Shown: positions 1 through 9,748, numbered from the stretch's first letter. The stretch is 64,000 nt of DNA from Sphingobacterium zeae (GCF_030818895.1 NZ_JAUTBA010000001.1:2046001-2110000), one strand, 5' to 3'. Made by a program: numbers and translations. The notes: generated from the letters alone by a model not told the origin.

Positions 1-2588
1 AGGATCTAACGGGTGCCGTCAGCACGGTAGGTAGCAAAGATTTTAATACGGGGTTGGTCGGTTCTCCCGAACAGCTGATCAATGGGAAAACGGCTGGCGT
101 CCAGGTGATGTCCAACAGTGGTTCGCCTTCCTCGGGAAGTACCATACGTATTCGTGGTGGCGCTTCTTTGAGTGCCAGCAACGATCCACTGATCGTATTG
201 GATGGGGTACCTTTGGAAACTGGCGGCATCAGCGGCAACAGTGGCAATTTTCTTAGTCTGATCAATCCCAATGATATTGAAAGCATGACCGTACTCAAAG
301 ATGCATCTTCCACAGCGATTTATGGATCTCGTGCATCAAATGGGGTATTGTTGATAACGACAAAGAAAGGAAAAGGGGATACACTACGGCTTTCTTTTTC
401 CTCCATTGTGTCCATGCAACAGGCGATGGGTGTGGCTGATATGATGTCGCGCGATGAATTTGCCAACCTGATCAATAGCAAGGGAACTTCTGCGCAAAAA
501 GCGCTATTGGGTAATGCCTCGACAGATTGGCTTGCTGAGGTTTTTCAGGATGCCATAGGAACGGACAATAATTTAAGTTTGCAGGGAAAGATCGGTAAGG
601 CCCTGCCTTTTCGAGCTTCTGCGGGCTATTACAATCAACAGGGAACTTTGCGCACCGACAAGACGGAGCGTATGACGGGAGCGTTTGTGTTAAATCCGAC
701 ATTTTTTGACAAACACCTCGCGGTAAATCTGAATGTTAAAGGAGCCCGAAATAACAACAGTTTTGCCAATACCGAAGCGATATGGTCTGCTGTGGCGTTC
801 AATCCGACGCAGCCAATTTATTCGGGGGTGGATGCCTACGGTGGCTATTACGAGAGTCTCGATAATGCCGGTCTTCCAGCAACAGGTGCAAATCTCAATC
901 CACTGGGCCTGCTTCGTCAGGAGAAGCACCTTAGTACAGTCAATCGAGCTGTAGGTAATCTTGATCTTGATTATAAGTTTCATATGCTACCCGAATTGAA
1001 AGCTCACGTCACGCTCGGATATGACTATGCGAAAGGGAATGGGTCAAATCTAATTCCTGCAAGTGCAGCCAATAATTTTACGATTGGAGGCGCTTTTGAC
1101 CGGTATGAACAGACTCTTAAAAATAAACTATTCACAGGTTATCTAAATTATAACAAGTTTTTTGCAGACTTAAAAAGCACGGTTGACATTACTGCTGGCC
1201 ACGACTATCAATATTGGAGTGCAGGGCGCCCACCGATCGTGTACTATAATGAAGCAGGCGATATACGTTCTACCGCTATCGCGTCAGACGAGCGCCATAC
1301 GCTGATCTCTTGGTATGGTCGGATCAACTACAATTACGACAGCCGTTATTTACTGACAGCAACGGTCCGGAAGGACGGCACATCACGATTCAGTCCAGAA
1401 AATCGCTGGGGAACGTTTCCTTCTGTCGCCTTGGCATGGCGCCTTTCACAGGAATCTTTCATGAAAGGCATCTCGTTTTTGGACGATTTGAAGCTCCGTG
1501 CAAGTTATGGTATAACAGGACAGCAGGAAGGTATCGGCAATTATGAGTATTTGCCGGTTTATAATTTGGGAACCGCTTATGCCCAATATCGGTTTGGCGA
1601 TCAGTATCATCTGGTGTATCGTCCATCGGTCTACAACAGGGATTTACGCTGGGAGACAACCAAAGCATTTAACTACGGTCTGGATTTTGGATTATGGAAG
1701 AATAGGGTATCTGGTGCAATTGAATATTATACAAGAAAAACACATGATCTACTCGCCAATGTGCCCGTGGCGGCAGGAACAAACTTTGACCAGAACGCAA
1801 CCATTAACGTCGGCAATGTTGAAAGCAGTGGTTTCGAATTTCAATTGAATACTGTCCCTATTCAAAAAGATAACCTGCGCTGGGAAGTTAATATCAATGC
1901 AACCAATCAACACACAAAAGTTACTAATATAGCCCTCGTACAGGATGCGAATGCGGTTGGAACGTACGTCGGTCCTAATGTCAGTGGCCGTGGCATACAG
2001 ATCCTGACAACGGGATATCAACCTTACATGTTCTATGTGTACAAGCAATTGTACAACGAGGCAGGGAAACCGTTGGAAGGCGTGTACGCTGATCTGAATG
2101 GTGATGGTGCGATCAATGAAAAAGACCTGTATCGCTATCAATCCCCGGCCGCAAAATGGCTGTTCGGTTTCAATACACAGTTAACGTACAAAAAATGGAC
2201 AGCAGCTACTACGCTACGCGCAAATTTGGGAAACTACGTCTTCAATAATACAAAAATGAACCTCAGTGCGTGGGAAACCGTTCAATATGTAGATCCGTCG
2301 ATCAATAACCTTCATCGGGATTACTTGCATACCGGATTTCAAACTAGACAGTATTATTCAGATTACTATGTTGAAAATGCTTCCTTCCTTCGAATGGAAA
2401 ATCTTTCCGTGAACTATACTTTCGGCAAAGTGGGCAAGATTTCCAATTTACGCGTGGGTGCAGTAGCGCAGAATGTTTTTATTGTGAGCAAATATAGCGG
2501 TATGGACCCTGAGGTTCCGAGTGGATTTGACAGTTCGTTTTACCCACGCTCGAGAACATTCTCCTTGAGCGTCAATATGGATTTTTAA
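1..2588 (+). CDS. SusC-family TonB-dependent outer-membrane receptor, 5' end outside window
   Basis: The reading frame is open from base 3 of the window, so the N-terminus (signal peptide, CarboxypepD_reg-like domain, TonB box) lies upstream. The visible part starts inside the plug domain with the DLTGAVSTV and IRIRGGASL motifs, followed by the plug signature around VLKDASSTAIYGSRASNGV. About 700 residues of beta-barrel follow, ending in the terminal aromatic residue (NMDF) typical of outer-membrane barrels. SusC proteins import oligosaccharides across the outer membrane using TonB energy, with a SusD lipoprotein as lid. The susD, susE-like, GH53 and GH2 genes that follow indicate beta-1,4-galactan oligosaccharides as the cargo. 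A TTG in frame at 54 could be mistaken for a start but lies inside the conserved plug. Confidence 0.93.
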   Translation, partial: DLTGAVSTVGSKDFNTGLVGSPEQLINGKTAGVQVMSNSGSPSSGSTIRIRGGASLSASNDPLIVLDGVPLETGGISGNSGNFLSLINPNDIESMTVLKDASSTAIYGSRASNGVLLITTKKGKGDTLRLSFSSIVSMQQAMGVADMMSRDEFANLINSKGTSAQKALLGNASTDWLAEVFQDAIGTDNNLSLQGKIGKALPFRASAGYYNQQGTLRTDKTERMTGAFVLNPTFFDKHLAVNLNVKGARNNNSFANTEAIWSAVAFNPTQPIYSGVDAYGGYYESLDNAGLPATGANLNPLGLLRQEKHLSTVNRAVGNLDLDYKFHMLPELKAHVTLGYDYAKGNGSNLIPASAANNFTIGGAFDRYEQTLKNKLFTGYLNYNKFFADLKSTVDITAGHDYQYWSAGRPPIVYYNEAGDIRSTAIASDERHTLISWYGRINYNYDSRYLLTATVRKDGTSRFSPENRWGTFPSVALAWRLSQESFMKGISFLDDLKLRASYGITGQQEGIGNYEYLPVYNLGTAYAQYRFGDQYHLVYRPSVYNRDLRWETTKAFNYGLDFGLWKNRVSGAIEYYTRKTHDLLANVPVAAGTNFDQNATINVGNVESSGFEFQLNTVPIQKDNLRWEVNINATNQHTKVTNIALVQDANAVGTYVGPNVSGRGIQILTTGYQPYMFYVYKQLYNEAGKPLEGVYADLNGDGAINEKDLYRYQSPAAKWLFGFNTQLTYKKWTAATTLRANLGNYVFNNTKMNLSAWETVQYVDPSINNLHRDYLHTGFQTRQYYSDYYVENASFLRMENLSVNYTFGKVGKISNLRVGAVAQNVFIVSKYSGMDPEVPSGFDSSFYPRSRTFSLSVNMDF

Positions 2589-2620
2589 TGGCTACCTGAA
2601 AAAAGAAAACTTATATAAGG

Positions 2621-4186
2621 ATGAAAAATATAAAAAGATTTTGTTTTGGAGTGTTTAGTATAATTTTATTACTACACTCCTGCACCAAGGACTTAAACCA
2701 ATATCCAACTGTGGAAACGACATCGGAATCGGTCTATACTTCGGTAGAGGGGTACCGTTCGGTCCTTGCTAAATTGTATGCCTCTTTTGCTGTTGCAGGC
2801 AATGGGCGTGGTGATGCCGATCCGGACATGGCGGGTAGCACAGCCTCTTGGGGCTACCTTCGGGTGTATTTTAATCTGCAGGAAGTGCCTACAGATGAAG
2901 TGATTTACACCTGGGCGGGCGGCGATAACATGACCGATATTCAGTATATGACCTGGGGAGCGTCCGATACATGGGTCAATGCCATGTATTACCGGATTTA
3001 TTATACGGTCGCTATCTGCAACGAATTTCTGCGAAATGCCACCACAGAGAAATTGGCAACATTTAGTTCGACCGAGCAGACGCAGATCCTGACATTTGCT
3101 GCTGAAGCTCGTTTTCTGCGTGCACCGGCCTATAGTCATGCGATGGACTTGTATGGAAATGTTCCATTTGTGACTGAGAACGATCCTGTAGCTGCGTTTT
3201 TTCCACCACGGATGGCGAGGGGTGATCTTTTCAACTTTATTGAAAAGGAACTTTTGGAGGTCGCAGCAATCTTGCCAGAAGCGCGTAAAAATGAATATGG
3301 ACGGGTGAGCCGTGCTGCCGCATGGTCGTTATTGGCTAAGAATTATCTGAATGCTCAGGTGTATACGGGTACAGCACGGAACGCAGACTGTCTGAACTAT
3401 GCAAAAAAAGTGATTGATGCCGGATATACCTTAAATGCAAATTATAAGCAGGTGTTTAATGCCGATAACGATAAGCGAACCAATGAAATTATCTTCCCGA
3501 TAGAAGCAGATGTGGCACACACCACTACCTGGGGTGCGACTACTTATCTGGTTAATGGCCCTATTGTGGGGAGCATGAAATCGTCAGACTATGGCGTACT
3601 TTCTGGCTGGAATAGTTTTCGTACACTTCGCGAATTTGTAAGCATTTTCAAAGCGGAAGATAAAAGAGGTGATTTTTGGATAAATGGGCAGTCTTTGGAC
3701 GTAGAAGATCCAGCCGCATCAAGCCAAGGTTACGGATTGGTGAAGTTTACGAATTTGAAGGATGATGGCACCTATACGACAGACGAAGGTTTGGTGAGTA
3801 CGGATTTTCCGATAATCCGCCTGGCCGATGTTTATCTGATGTATGCCGAAGCCGTACTGCGCGGTGGCGGCGGTAGTGTACAGGAAGCCCTTACTCTCGT
3901 CAACGCCATCAGACAAAGGGGATATGGAAGTTCCGCTGGCACTATCGAGCAGGCGCAGCTCACGCTAGATTTTATCCTTGCGGAGCGCGGACGTGAACTG
4001 TTTTGGGAATGTACGCGCCGCACAGACCTCATTCGATTTGGAAAATTTACCGGAAGTGCTTACCTCTGGCAATGGAAAGGAGGGGATATGAATGGACGTT
4101 CTGTGGATACAAAGTTCAATCTGTATCCGATTCCAACAACAGATATGAGCGCTAATCCGAATTTAATTCAAAATGCAGGCTATTAG
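2621..4186 (+). CDS. SusD/RagB-family surface glycan-binding lipoprotein (galactan locus)
   Basis: The 521-residue protein has a lipoprotein signal ending at Cys21 (LLLHSC), then the SusD N-terminal pattern of paired helices with DLNQYPTVETTSESVYTS. The C-terminal region carries the typical ADVYLMYAEAVLRGG and ILAERGRELFWECTRRTDLIRFG motifs. SusD proteins sit on the cell surface over the SusC barrel and bind the incoming glycan. The gene starts 32 bases after the SusC stop with an AAGG-like ribosome site just before the ATG, so it is translated from the same transcript. The specific sugar is inferred from the GH53 and GH2 neighbours, not from the protein itself. Confidence 0.93.
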   Translation: MKNIKRFCFGVFSIILLLHSCTKDLNQYPTVETTSESVYTSVEGYRSVLAKLYASFAVAGNGRGDADPDMAGSTASWGYLRVYFNLQEVPTDEVIYTWAGGDNMTDIQYMTWGASDTWVNAMYYRIYYTVAICNEFLRNATTEKLATFSSTEQTQILTFAAEARFLRAPAYSHAMDLYGNVPFVTENDPVAAFFPPRMARGDLFNFIEKELLEVAAILPEARKNEYGRVSRAAAWSLLAKNYLNAQVYTGTARNADCLNYAKKVIDAGYTLNANYKQVFNADNDKRTNEIIFPIEADVAHTTTWGATTYLVNGPIVGSMKSSDYGVLSGWNSFRTLREFVSIFKAEDKRGDFWINGQSLDVEDPAASSQGYGLVKFTNLKDDGTYTTDEGLVSTDFPIIRLADVYLMYAEAVLRGGGGSVQEALTLVNAIRQRGYGSSAGTIEQAQLTLDFILAERGRELFWECTRRTDLIRFGKFTGSAYLWQWKGGDMNGRSVDTKFNLYPIPTTDMSANPNLIQNAGY

Positions 4187-4228
4187 CCTAGTAATGTATT
4201 GATAAATCGATGGAATAGTTTTGCGAGC

Positions 4229-4245
4229 CAGCAGTGGAGCTGCTG
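4229..4245 (+). other. Small stem-loop in the susD-susE gap
   Basis: A 6-bp perfect inverted repeat (CAGCAG / CTGCTG) with a 5-base loop lies in the 107-base gap between the SusD and SusE-like genes. It has no T-tract. It could set relative expression or protect the 3' end of the upstream message, but the sequence alone does not show this. Confidence 0.25.
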
Positions 4246-4293
4246 CGCATAAACGGCTATTTCCATACGGGTTTTTAAAGATAATGATGACTT

Positions 4294-5346
4294 ATGAAAC
4301 AATTGACACTTTATATTTTGGTATTGCTTTTCGCTGCCTGTAAAAAGGAGGGCGGGACACCAGCTGTCGGGGGAATAAAACCTGCAGTGTTGCACAGCAG
4401 TACATCGGAATTGGTTTTAAAATCTACCGATCGCAAAACTGTGGCACTGCAGCTTGTATGGGACGAGGCGATCTTGACCAGCGAAGAACCGATGGCGCAG
4501 TCGGCCTTAAAAAATAAGATAGAAATAGCGGCAGATCCCTCTTTTTCTGTTATTGACAAAAGTATCGAACAGGTGGCCAGCTCAATCAGCTATACGCATG
4601 AACAAGTGAATACCCTCGTCACGGGGATGGGATTTGTGCCTGATGAAAAAAAGGTGCTGTATGTCCGAATTGCTTCGCGATTGGGGGCCAATACAGACTG
4701 GCTCTACAGTAATGTGATTGCGTTAACTATCACGCCTTACCAACCAGTTGATGAGGCAGCTTACCTTTATCTTTCGAACAAAGAAATGACGCAATTCCCG
4801 TGGAAACTCTGTTCAAGAAAAGAAGATGGTTTTTACGATGGTTTTGTACGTCTCGACCAATGGTACAACTTCTATTTAGCCAATGCAGAAAGTGCCAGTG
4901 CATCACTTATCTATGGTTCTTATCCATTGGATGGTAGCCAATACATTTTATATAGCGGGGCAGATCGCTGGAACTGCTGGACAAGCAAAGGCGGATATCT
5001 GTACCTGACCGCCGATGTTAATAAGTTGGCCTGGAAAGAAACGGCTGTGGAATCGATGACGGTGACGGGCGACTTTAACGGTTGGAGCGCAACAGCCACG
5101 CCGATGACCTATGACCAAACGGCGAAAGTTTGGAAGGCAACAATCACGACAACAGCAGCTGAACAGTGGGGCATAAAAGTGTTGATCAATGGCAGTTGGA
5201 CCTGGTTTTTTGGAGCCGCGGAAGGGGATGGCAACTGTGCACTATATACAGCAGATGGCAGTGGATTTGCTTATGACAAAGTGGGGACACATACGTTGAT
5301 CCTCGATCTGAGCGATCCTAAACAGTTTAAGTATCATGTGGAGTAA
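4294..5346 (+). CDS. SusE/SusF-like outer-membrane glycan-binding lipoprotein
   Basis: The 350-residue protein begins with a very short lipoprotein signal ending at Cys16 (LLFAAC). Residues about 30-160 resemble the SusE N-terminal Ig-like domain (VALQLVWDEA, KIEIAADPSF, LYVRIASRLG). The C-terminal third, with VTGDFNGWS and an aromatic-rich stretch around WTWFFGAAEGDG, resembles the starch-binding-type domains of SusE/SusF. Such proteins are surface glycan-binding lipoproteins. It occupies the third position of the galactan operon, the same place as the SusE-like gene in the Bacteroides thetaiotaomicron galactan locus as I recall it. The exact ligand cannot be read from the sequence. Confidence 0.8.
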   Translation: MKQLTLYILVLLFAACKKEGGTPAVGGIKPAVLHSSTSELVLKSTDRKTVALQLVWDEAILTSEEPMAQSALKNKIEIAADPSFSVIDKSIEQVASSISYTHEQVNTLVTGMGFVPDEKKVLYVRIASRLGANTDWLYSNVIALTITPYQPVDEAAYLYLSNKEMTQFPWKLCSRKEDGFYDGFVRLDQWYNFYLANAESASASLIYGSYPLDGSQYILYSGADRWNCWTSKGGYLYLTADVNKLAWKETAVESMTVTGDFNGWSATATPMTYDQTAKVWKATITTTAAEQWGIKVLINGSWTWFFGAAEGDGNCALYTADGSGFAYDKVGTHTLILDLSDPKQFKYHVE

Positions 5347-5382
5347 ACATCAATAGGATGACTCCTTAAATAATTGAATCGA

Positions 5383-6414
5383 ATGAAAAAATTAACAATA
5401 GGAAAGGTATTTGCCGCAGCGATAGGCTTTTGTTTGGTGCTGTCTAGCTGCAGCAAAAAAGATAGCTTCGAGCCCGCTGCAACCGCATCGCATTTGGCAA
5501 AAGGGGCTGATGTCAGCTGGATTACGGAAATGGAGGCTTCGGGTGTACAATTTTTCAACGCTGGAGGAAATGCAGTCGATGGACTAAAATTATTGCGTGG
5601 ATTGGGGATGGATGCTGTACGACTGCGCGTTTGGGTAGATCCCGAACGTGGTTGGTGCAATAAGAACGACGTGTTGGTTAAAGCACGTCGCGCACATCAT
5701 TTGGGAATGCGGATCATGGTGGATTTTCATTATAGTGACACCTGGGCAGATCCTGGACAGCAGACAAAGCCTGAAGCATGGAAGAGTTTGGCATTTAATG
5801 ACTTAAAGAAAGCTGTAAGCGAGCATACAAAAGAGGTGCTACAATTACTGAAAGACAACGATATTACACCGGAATGGGTGCAGGTAGGCAATGAAACCGG
5901 GAATGGGATGTTGTGGAATGATGGTAAAGCTTCGGAGAGCATGGCTAACTATGCTGTATTGAATAATGCAGGCTATGATGCAGTAAAGATGATTTTTCCG
6001 ACAGCCAAAGTGATCATCCATCTACACAATGGATTTGATAATAATTTGTTCCGTTGGATGTTCGATGGTCTGAAGGAAAACGGCGGGAAGTGGGATGTGA
6101 TCGGCATGTCACTTTATCCGACTCCTGAAAATTGGAAGGAACGGAATACAGCCTGTGTCAGTAACATCAAAGATATGATTGCGCGATACAATTCAGAGGT
6201 CATGATCTGCGAAGTGGGCATGAGCTGGGATGCCGCCGATACCGCAGAAATCTGGCTCAAAGATCTTTTCGGCTCGATCAATACCGTGCCGGATCACAAG
6301 GTGTTGGGAATATTTTATTGGGAACCTTTGGCTTATGGCGGTTGGAATGGCTATACGTTAGGCGCATTTGATAACAACGGACGTCCCACAAAAGCCTTGA
6401 ATGCTTTTAAATAG
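5383..6414 (+). CDS. GH53 arabinogalactan endo-beta-1,4-galactanase, lipoprotein
   Basis: This 343-residue enzyme hydrolyses beta-1,4-galactan internally. The family is recognised by KGADVSWITEMEASG near the start of the barrel, by MDAVRLRVWVDP, by DFHYSDTWADPGQQ, and by the two catalytic glutamates, Glu171 in VQVGNETGNG (acid/base) and Glu277 in VMICEVGMSW (nucleophile). A lipobox (VLSSC, Cys23) puts it on the membrane, probably the cell surface. A TTG three codons upstream (5374) would also be in frame, but ATG at 5383 gives a normal MKKLTIG signal peptide and is preferred. The gene is 36 bases after the SusE-like gene, and its products suit the GH2 enzyme next door. Confidence 0.93.
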   Translation: MKKLTIGKVFAAAIGFCLVLSSCSKKDSFEPAATASHLAKGADVSWITEMEASGVQFFNAGGNAVDGLKLLRGLGMDAVRLRVWVDPERGWCNKNDVLVKARRAHHLGMRIMVDFHYSDTWADPGQQTKPEAWKSLAFNDLKKAVSEHTKEVLQLLKDNDITPEWVQVGNETGNGMLWNDGKASESMANYAVLNNAGYDAVKMIFPTAKVIIHLHNGFDNNLFRWMFDGLKENGGKWDVIGMSLYPTPENWKERNTACVSNIKDMIARYNSEVMICEVGMSWDAADTAEIWLKDLFGSINTVPDHKVLGIFYWEPLAYGGWNGYTLGAFDNNGRPTKALNAFK

Positions 6415-6478
6415 ACTATATTTATAGCGCTGAATGATGATAATGAAATTCAACTTTAGACCCTAAACCCATAATTTG

Positions 6479-8944
6479 ATGATGAGACTATTGCATATCG
6501 CTTTCGTATTATTCATTTTGTTTTTATTCGTGCCGACAGAAATGAATGGACAATCTGTACGTCAGTCTTTCTTGTTGGAGAAAAACTGGCGCTTTTTTCA
6601 GGGTGAAGTTGCCGATGGCGAACAGACGACATTGGACGACAAGAATTGGAAAAATGTGACTGTACCGCACGATTGGGCTATTGCCGGACCTTTTGACCGT
6701 GCACACGATTTGCAGGATGTCGCTGTGACACAAAATGGAGAGAAAAAAGCGACTGTAAAAACGGGCCGAACCGGAGGCCTACCTTATGTTGGTGTAGGCT
6801 GGTATCGTACCAAGTTTGATGCACCTCAGTTTGATCCCAGTAGTAAACGCGTGGTGCTTAAATTTGATGGTGCAATGAGTGAAGCCCGGGTCTATGTCAA
6901 TGGAAAGGAAGCTTGCTTCTGGCCGTATGGTTATAATGCATTTCATTTTGATGTGACCGAATTGCTGCATAAGGATGGCAGGAACAATACTGTTGCCGTC
7001 CGATTGGAAAATAAAGCACAATCTTCACGTTGGTATCCCGGTGCAGGACTCTATCGGAATGTGCATGTAATTGTTACCGAGAAGATTCATATGCCTGTTT
7101 GGGGAGCCCATATCACCACGCCGTTTGTCTCAGACAGTCTGGCGTCAGTAAAGTTGGAAACCACTTTGGAGCATGCAGATGGTAAATCGGTGCGCATGGT
7201 AACTGCAATTTTGAATGCAGAAGGCCGTGTCGTGGCCCAGAAAGAAAATGAGCAAAAACTAAACTACGGTAAGGCCTTTGTACAAAATTTTGAAGTTCTA
7301 AAACCGGCGCTATGGAGCCCCGAACAGCCTAATTTATACCGAGCTTCGACGCAAGTTTATGTTGATGGTAAGTTAATGGATAGTTTCGAGACTCGTTTTG
7401 GTATTCGGGAGGTGCGTATCATTGCCGATCGGGGATTTATGTTAAATGGAAAGATTCGAAAGTTTCAAGGTGTCTGTAATCATCATGATCTCGGTCCATT
7501 GGGTGCGGCAGTAAATGTGTCGGCTTTACGCTATCAATTGCAATTGCTCAAAGATATGGGGTGCGATGCTGTGCGCACCGCTCACAACATGCCTGCTCCG
7601 GAGCTTGTTTCGCTATGCGATGAATTGGGATTGATGATGATGATCGAACCTTTTGACGAATGGGACATTGCTAAATGTAAAAGTGGATACCATCGTTTTT
7701 TTGCGGATTGGGCAGAGCGGGATATGGTCAATATGATTCATCATTTTAGAAATAACCCATCCGTGGTGATGTGGAGTATCGGGAATGAGGTGCCGACACA
7801 ATGCAGTGCCGACGGATATAAAGTAGCTTCGTTTTTACAGGCTATCTGCCATCGGGAAGACCCCACTCGTCCGGTGACCTGTGGTATGGACCAGGTTAGT
7901 TGCGTGCTGGAAAATGGTTTTGCTAGCTTACTGGATGTTCCGGGACTGAACTATCGTACGCAACGTTATGAGGAGGCTTATTCGAAATTGCCACAAAATA
8001 TAGTACTGGGTTCTGAAACGGCATCCACCGTAAGTTCTAGGGGTGTATATAAATTTCCTGTGGTCAAAAAGGATGACATGCTATATCCTGATCATCAGTC
8101 GACGTCTTACGATATGGAATATTGTTCATGGTCCAATCTACCAGATGAGGATTTTGCCTTGGCAGAAGACCATCATTGGACGATGGGTCAATTCGTATGG
8201 ACTGGATTTGATTACCTCGGTGAGCCGTCCCCATACGATACAGATGCATGGCCCAACCACAGTTCGATGTTTGGCATTATTGACCTGGCAAGTATTCCCA
8301 AGGACCGTTATTACCTCTACAGAAGTTTGTGGAATAAAAATGAACATACCTTGCACATTCTTCCACATTGGACATGGCCAGATCGGGTGGGCCAGCAGAC
8401 ACCTGTTTTCGTTTATACGGACTATCCAAGTGCAGAACTTTTTATCAACGGCAAGAGTCAGGGGAAACGAAGTAAAAATAAGCATTCTTTGCAGGAGCGT
8501 TATCGCCTGATGTGGATGGAAACACGATATGAACCCGGAGAAATCAAGGTTGTTGCTTATGATGAATCGGGAGAGCCGGTAGCTGAAAAGAGCGTACGAA
8601 CAGCGGGAAGCCCGTTCCGGATTAAAATGGAAACGGTGCATGATTCCATTGCTGCTGATGGGCGTTCGTTGGCTTACATCCGTGTCAAAGCAGTGGATAA
8701 ACAAGGGAATCTCTGCCCGCATGCCAATGGATTAGTGCGATTTGAAGTTGGGGGAGCTGGTGCGTTTAAAGCCTTGGCTAATGGAGATCCAACGAACTTG
8801 GAGTCTTTTGAAAAACCACAGATGCACCTGTTCAATGGTCAGCTTACGCTGATTGTTCAGGCAGGCGAAAAATCGGGAAGTATCCGGATAAAGGCAAAGA
8901 GTACAGGACTGAAAGAGGGTTTATTCACCGTTCAGGCATATTGA
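6479..8944 (+). CDS. GH2 beta-galactosidase, secreted
   Basis: The 821-residue protein has a type I signal peptide (cleavage near MNGQS) without a lipobox, so it is probably periplasmic. The domain order is GH2 sugar-binding domain (about 30-200, with NVTVPHDWAIAGPFD), an Ig-like domain (about 215-315), a TIM barrel (about 320-600), a DUF4982-like domain (about 640-710) and a C-terminal Ig-like domain. Catalytic residues are Glu437 in WSIGNEVPT (acid/base) and Glu513 in LGSETAS (nucleophile). In this locus it should trim galacto-oligosaccharides released by the GH53 enzyme to galactose. ATGs at 6479 and 6482 are both possible starts; the TTG at 6476 is unlikely. GH2 also covers beta-mannosidases and glucuronidases, so the galactosidase call rests partly on context. 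Confidence 0.87.
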   Translation: MMRLLHIAFVLFILFLFVPTEMNGQSVRQSFLLEKNWRFFQGEVADGEQTTLDDKNWKNVTVPHDWAIAGPFDRAHDLQDVAVTQNGEKKATVKTGRTGGLPYVGVGWYRTKFDAPQFDPSSKRVVLKFDGAMSEARVYVNGKEACFWPYGYNAFHFDVTELLHKDGRNNTVAVRLENKAQSSRWYPGAGLYRNVHVIVTEKIHMPVWGAHITTPFVSDSLASVKLETTLEHADGKSVRMVTAILNAEGRVVAQKENEQKLNYGKAFVQNFEVLKPALWSPEQPNLYRASTQVYVDGKLMDSFETRFGIREVRIIADRGFMLNGKIRKFQGVCNHHDLGPLGAAVNVSALRYQLQLLKDMGCDAVRTAHNMPAPELVSLCDELGLMMMIEPFDEWDIAKCKSGYHRFFADWAERDMVNMIHHFRNNPSVVMWSIGNEVPTQCSADGYKVASFLQAICHREDPTRPVTCGMDQVSCVLENGFASLLDVPGLNYRTQRYEEAYSKLPQNIVLGSETASTVSSRGVYKFPVVKKDDMLYPDHQSTSYDMEYCSWSNLPDEDFALAEDHHWTMGQFVWTGFDYLGEPSPYDTDAWPNHSSMFGIIDLASIPKDRYYLYRSLWNKNEHTLHILPHWTWPDRVGQQTPVFVYTDYPSAELFINGKSQGKRSKNKHSLQERYRLMWMETRYEPGEIKVVAYDESGEPVAEKSVRTAGSPFRIKMETVHDSIAADGRSLAYIRVKAVDKQGNLCPHANGLVRFEVGGAGAFKALANGDPTNLESFEKPQMHLFNGQLTLIVQAGEKSGSIRIKAKSTGLKEGLFTVQAY

Positions 8945-9007
8945 TCTTTTCGTTAGAGGCTTTTGAGAATGCTTTTTTGAACGAGTCACTCTATTTGTAC
9001 TGATTCA

Positions 9008-9052
9008 AAGATGCTAGAGTTGATCGATTTCTTTGATCAGCTTTAGCATCTT
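9008..9052. terminator. Long stem-loop between convergent GH2 and sigma-factor genes
   Basis: Bases 9008-9025 pair with 9035-9052 over 18 positions with only two G-U wobbles, around a 9-base loop. It lies between the stop of the GH2 gene and the stop of the opposing sigma-factor gene. There is no clear T-tract on either side, so it may act as an mRNA 3'-end stabiliser or as a factor-assisted terminator rather than a classic intrinsic one. Confidence 0.55.
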
Positions 9053-9132
9053 GATGAATAAAGATTTTAAAGTCGGTGTATTTTATAAATTTGGTCATCA
9101 AGTGATCGCAAAATAGGAGATGCTTTGGAAAT

Positions 9133-9157
9133 AACCAATATAAGACGGTTATTGGTT
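9133..9157 (-). terminator. Weak stem-loop immediately after the minus-strand sigma gene
   Basis: An 8-bp perfect stem (AACCAATA / TATTGGTT) with a 9-base loop begins one base after the sigma-factor stop codon on the minus strand. No T-run follows, so a terminator role is tentative. Confidence 0.3.
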
Positions 9158-9748
9158 TTAGGAGTATATAAATTTGATGGCACACAACAGCACGAGCAGC
9201 GGTTGTTTTGGCATACCCATAATGCCTTTCAGGGCTTCCATGGCGCGATTATTCAGTTTATACAAACTCTTAACAGATATGTTCGTTAGTACACTGATTT
9301 CTTCGTAGCTCAGTTCCTCGAAATACCGAAGAAAAATCACCTCTTTTTGTTTAGCTGTTAGTTGTTCTAATGCCTGAATGAGCTTTAATGCTGTCTGTCG
9401 TTGTTCTTCCGTTGCAATATAAGCAGACTCGACATCGTAGGTGAGCTGGAAATCATCTTTTTCACCAAATGAAGATAGTTTGCCGTCTCGCAATTGGGTA
9501 TTCAGTAGGCTATTTTTTAAAGCAACAAGCAAATAATGTTTCGGATTGGAAATACTTCGTAGCTTGCTCCGGTTTTCCCAAAACTTAATAAATACATCCT
9601 GAATGGCGTCTCTGACATAATCCTCGTCTTTTACCCGACGCATACCATATTCATATAGACTGGGTAACAACGCACGATAGATCTGCTCGAAAGCTTGTTT
9701 GTCGCCATCAATAAAATCATTCCAGTACCGATCTATGGTGTTGTTCAT
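9158..9748 (-). CDS. ECF-type RNA polymerase sigma factor (Bacteroidota sigma-70 family)
   Basis: The 196-residue protein has a sigma region 2 (YEYGMRRVKDEDYVRDAIQDVFIKFWENR, about residues 32-60) and a region 4 helix-turn-helix (LTAKQKEVIFLRYFEELSYEEIS, about 130-155), the layout of extracytoplasmic-function sigma factors. It is divergent from the FecR-like gene at 10018 across a 269-base gap. In such systems a SusC with an STN domain senses substrate, FecR relays the signal, and the sigma factor is freed to transcribe the receptor operon. The start is an ATG at 9748, 37 bases or so downstream of a possible -7 box. The divergent layout is less usual than sigma and FecR in tandem, as at 41903. 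Confidence 0.92.
   Translation of the reverse strand: MNNTIDRYWNDFIDGDKQAFEQIYRALLPSLYEYGMRRVKDEDYVRDAIQDVFIKFWENRSKLRSISNPKHYLLVALKNSLLNTQLRDGKLSSFGEKDDFQLTYDVESAYIATEEQRQTALKLIQALEQLTAKQKEVIFLRYFEELSYEEISVLTNISVKSLYKLNNRAMEALKGIMGMPKQPLLVLLCAIKFIYS

Noticed and set aside
5374..5382. TTG start for GH53 at 5374
   Set aside because: ATG at 5383 gives a normal signal peptide; similar TTG starts at 6476 and 39762 were rejected for the same reason.
8043..8722. Long frames inside the GH2 gene (8043-8510 plus, 8138-8722 minus)
   Set aside because: Both lie inside conserved catalytic GH2 sequence and show no domain features; shadow frames.
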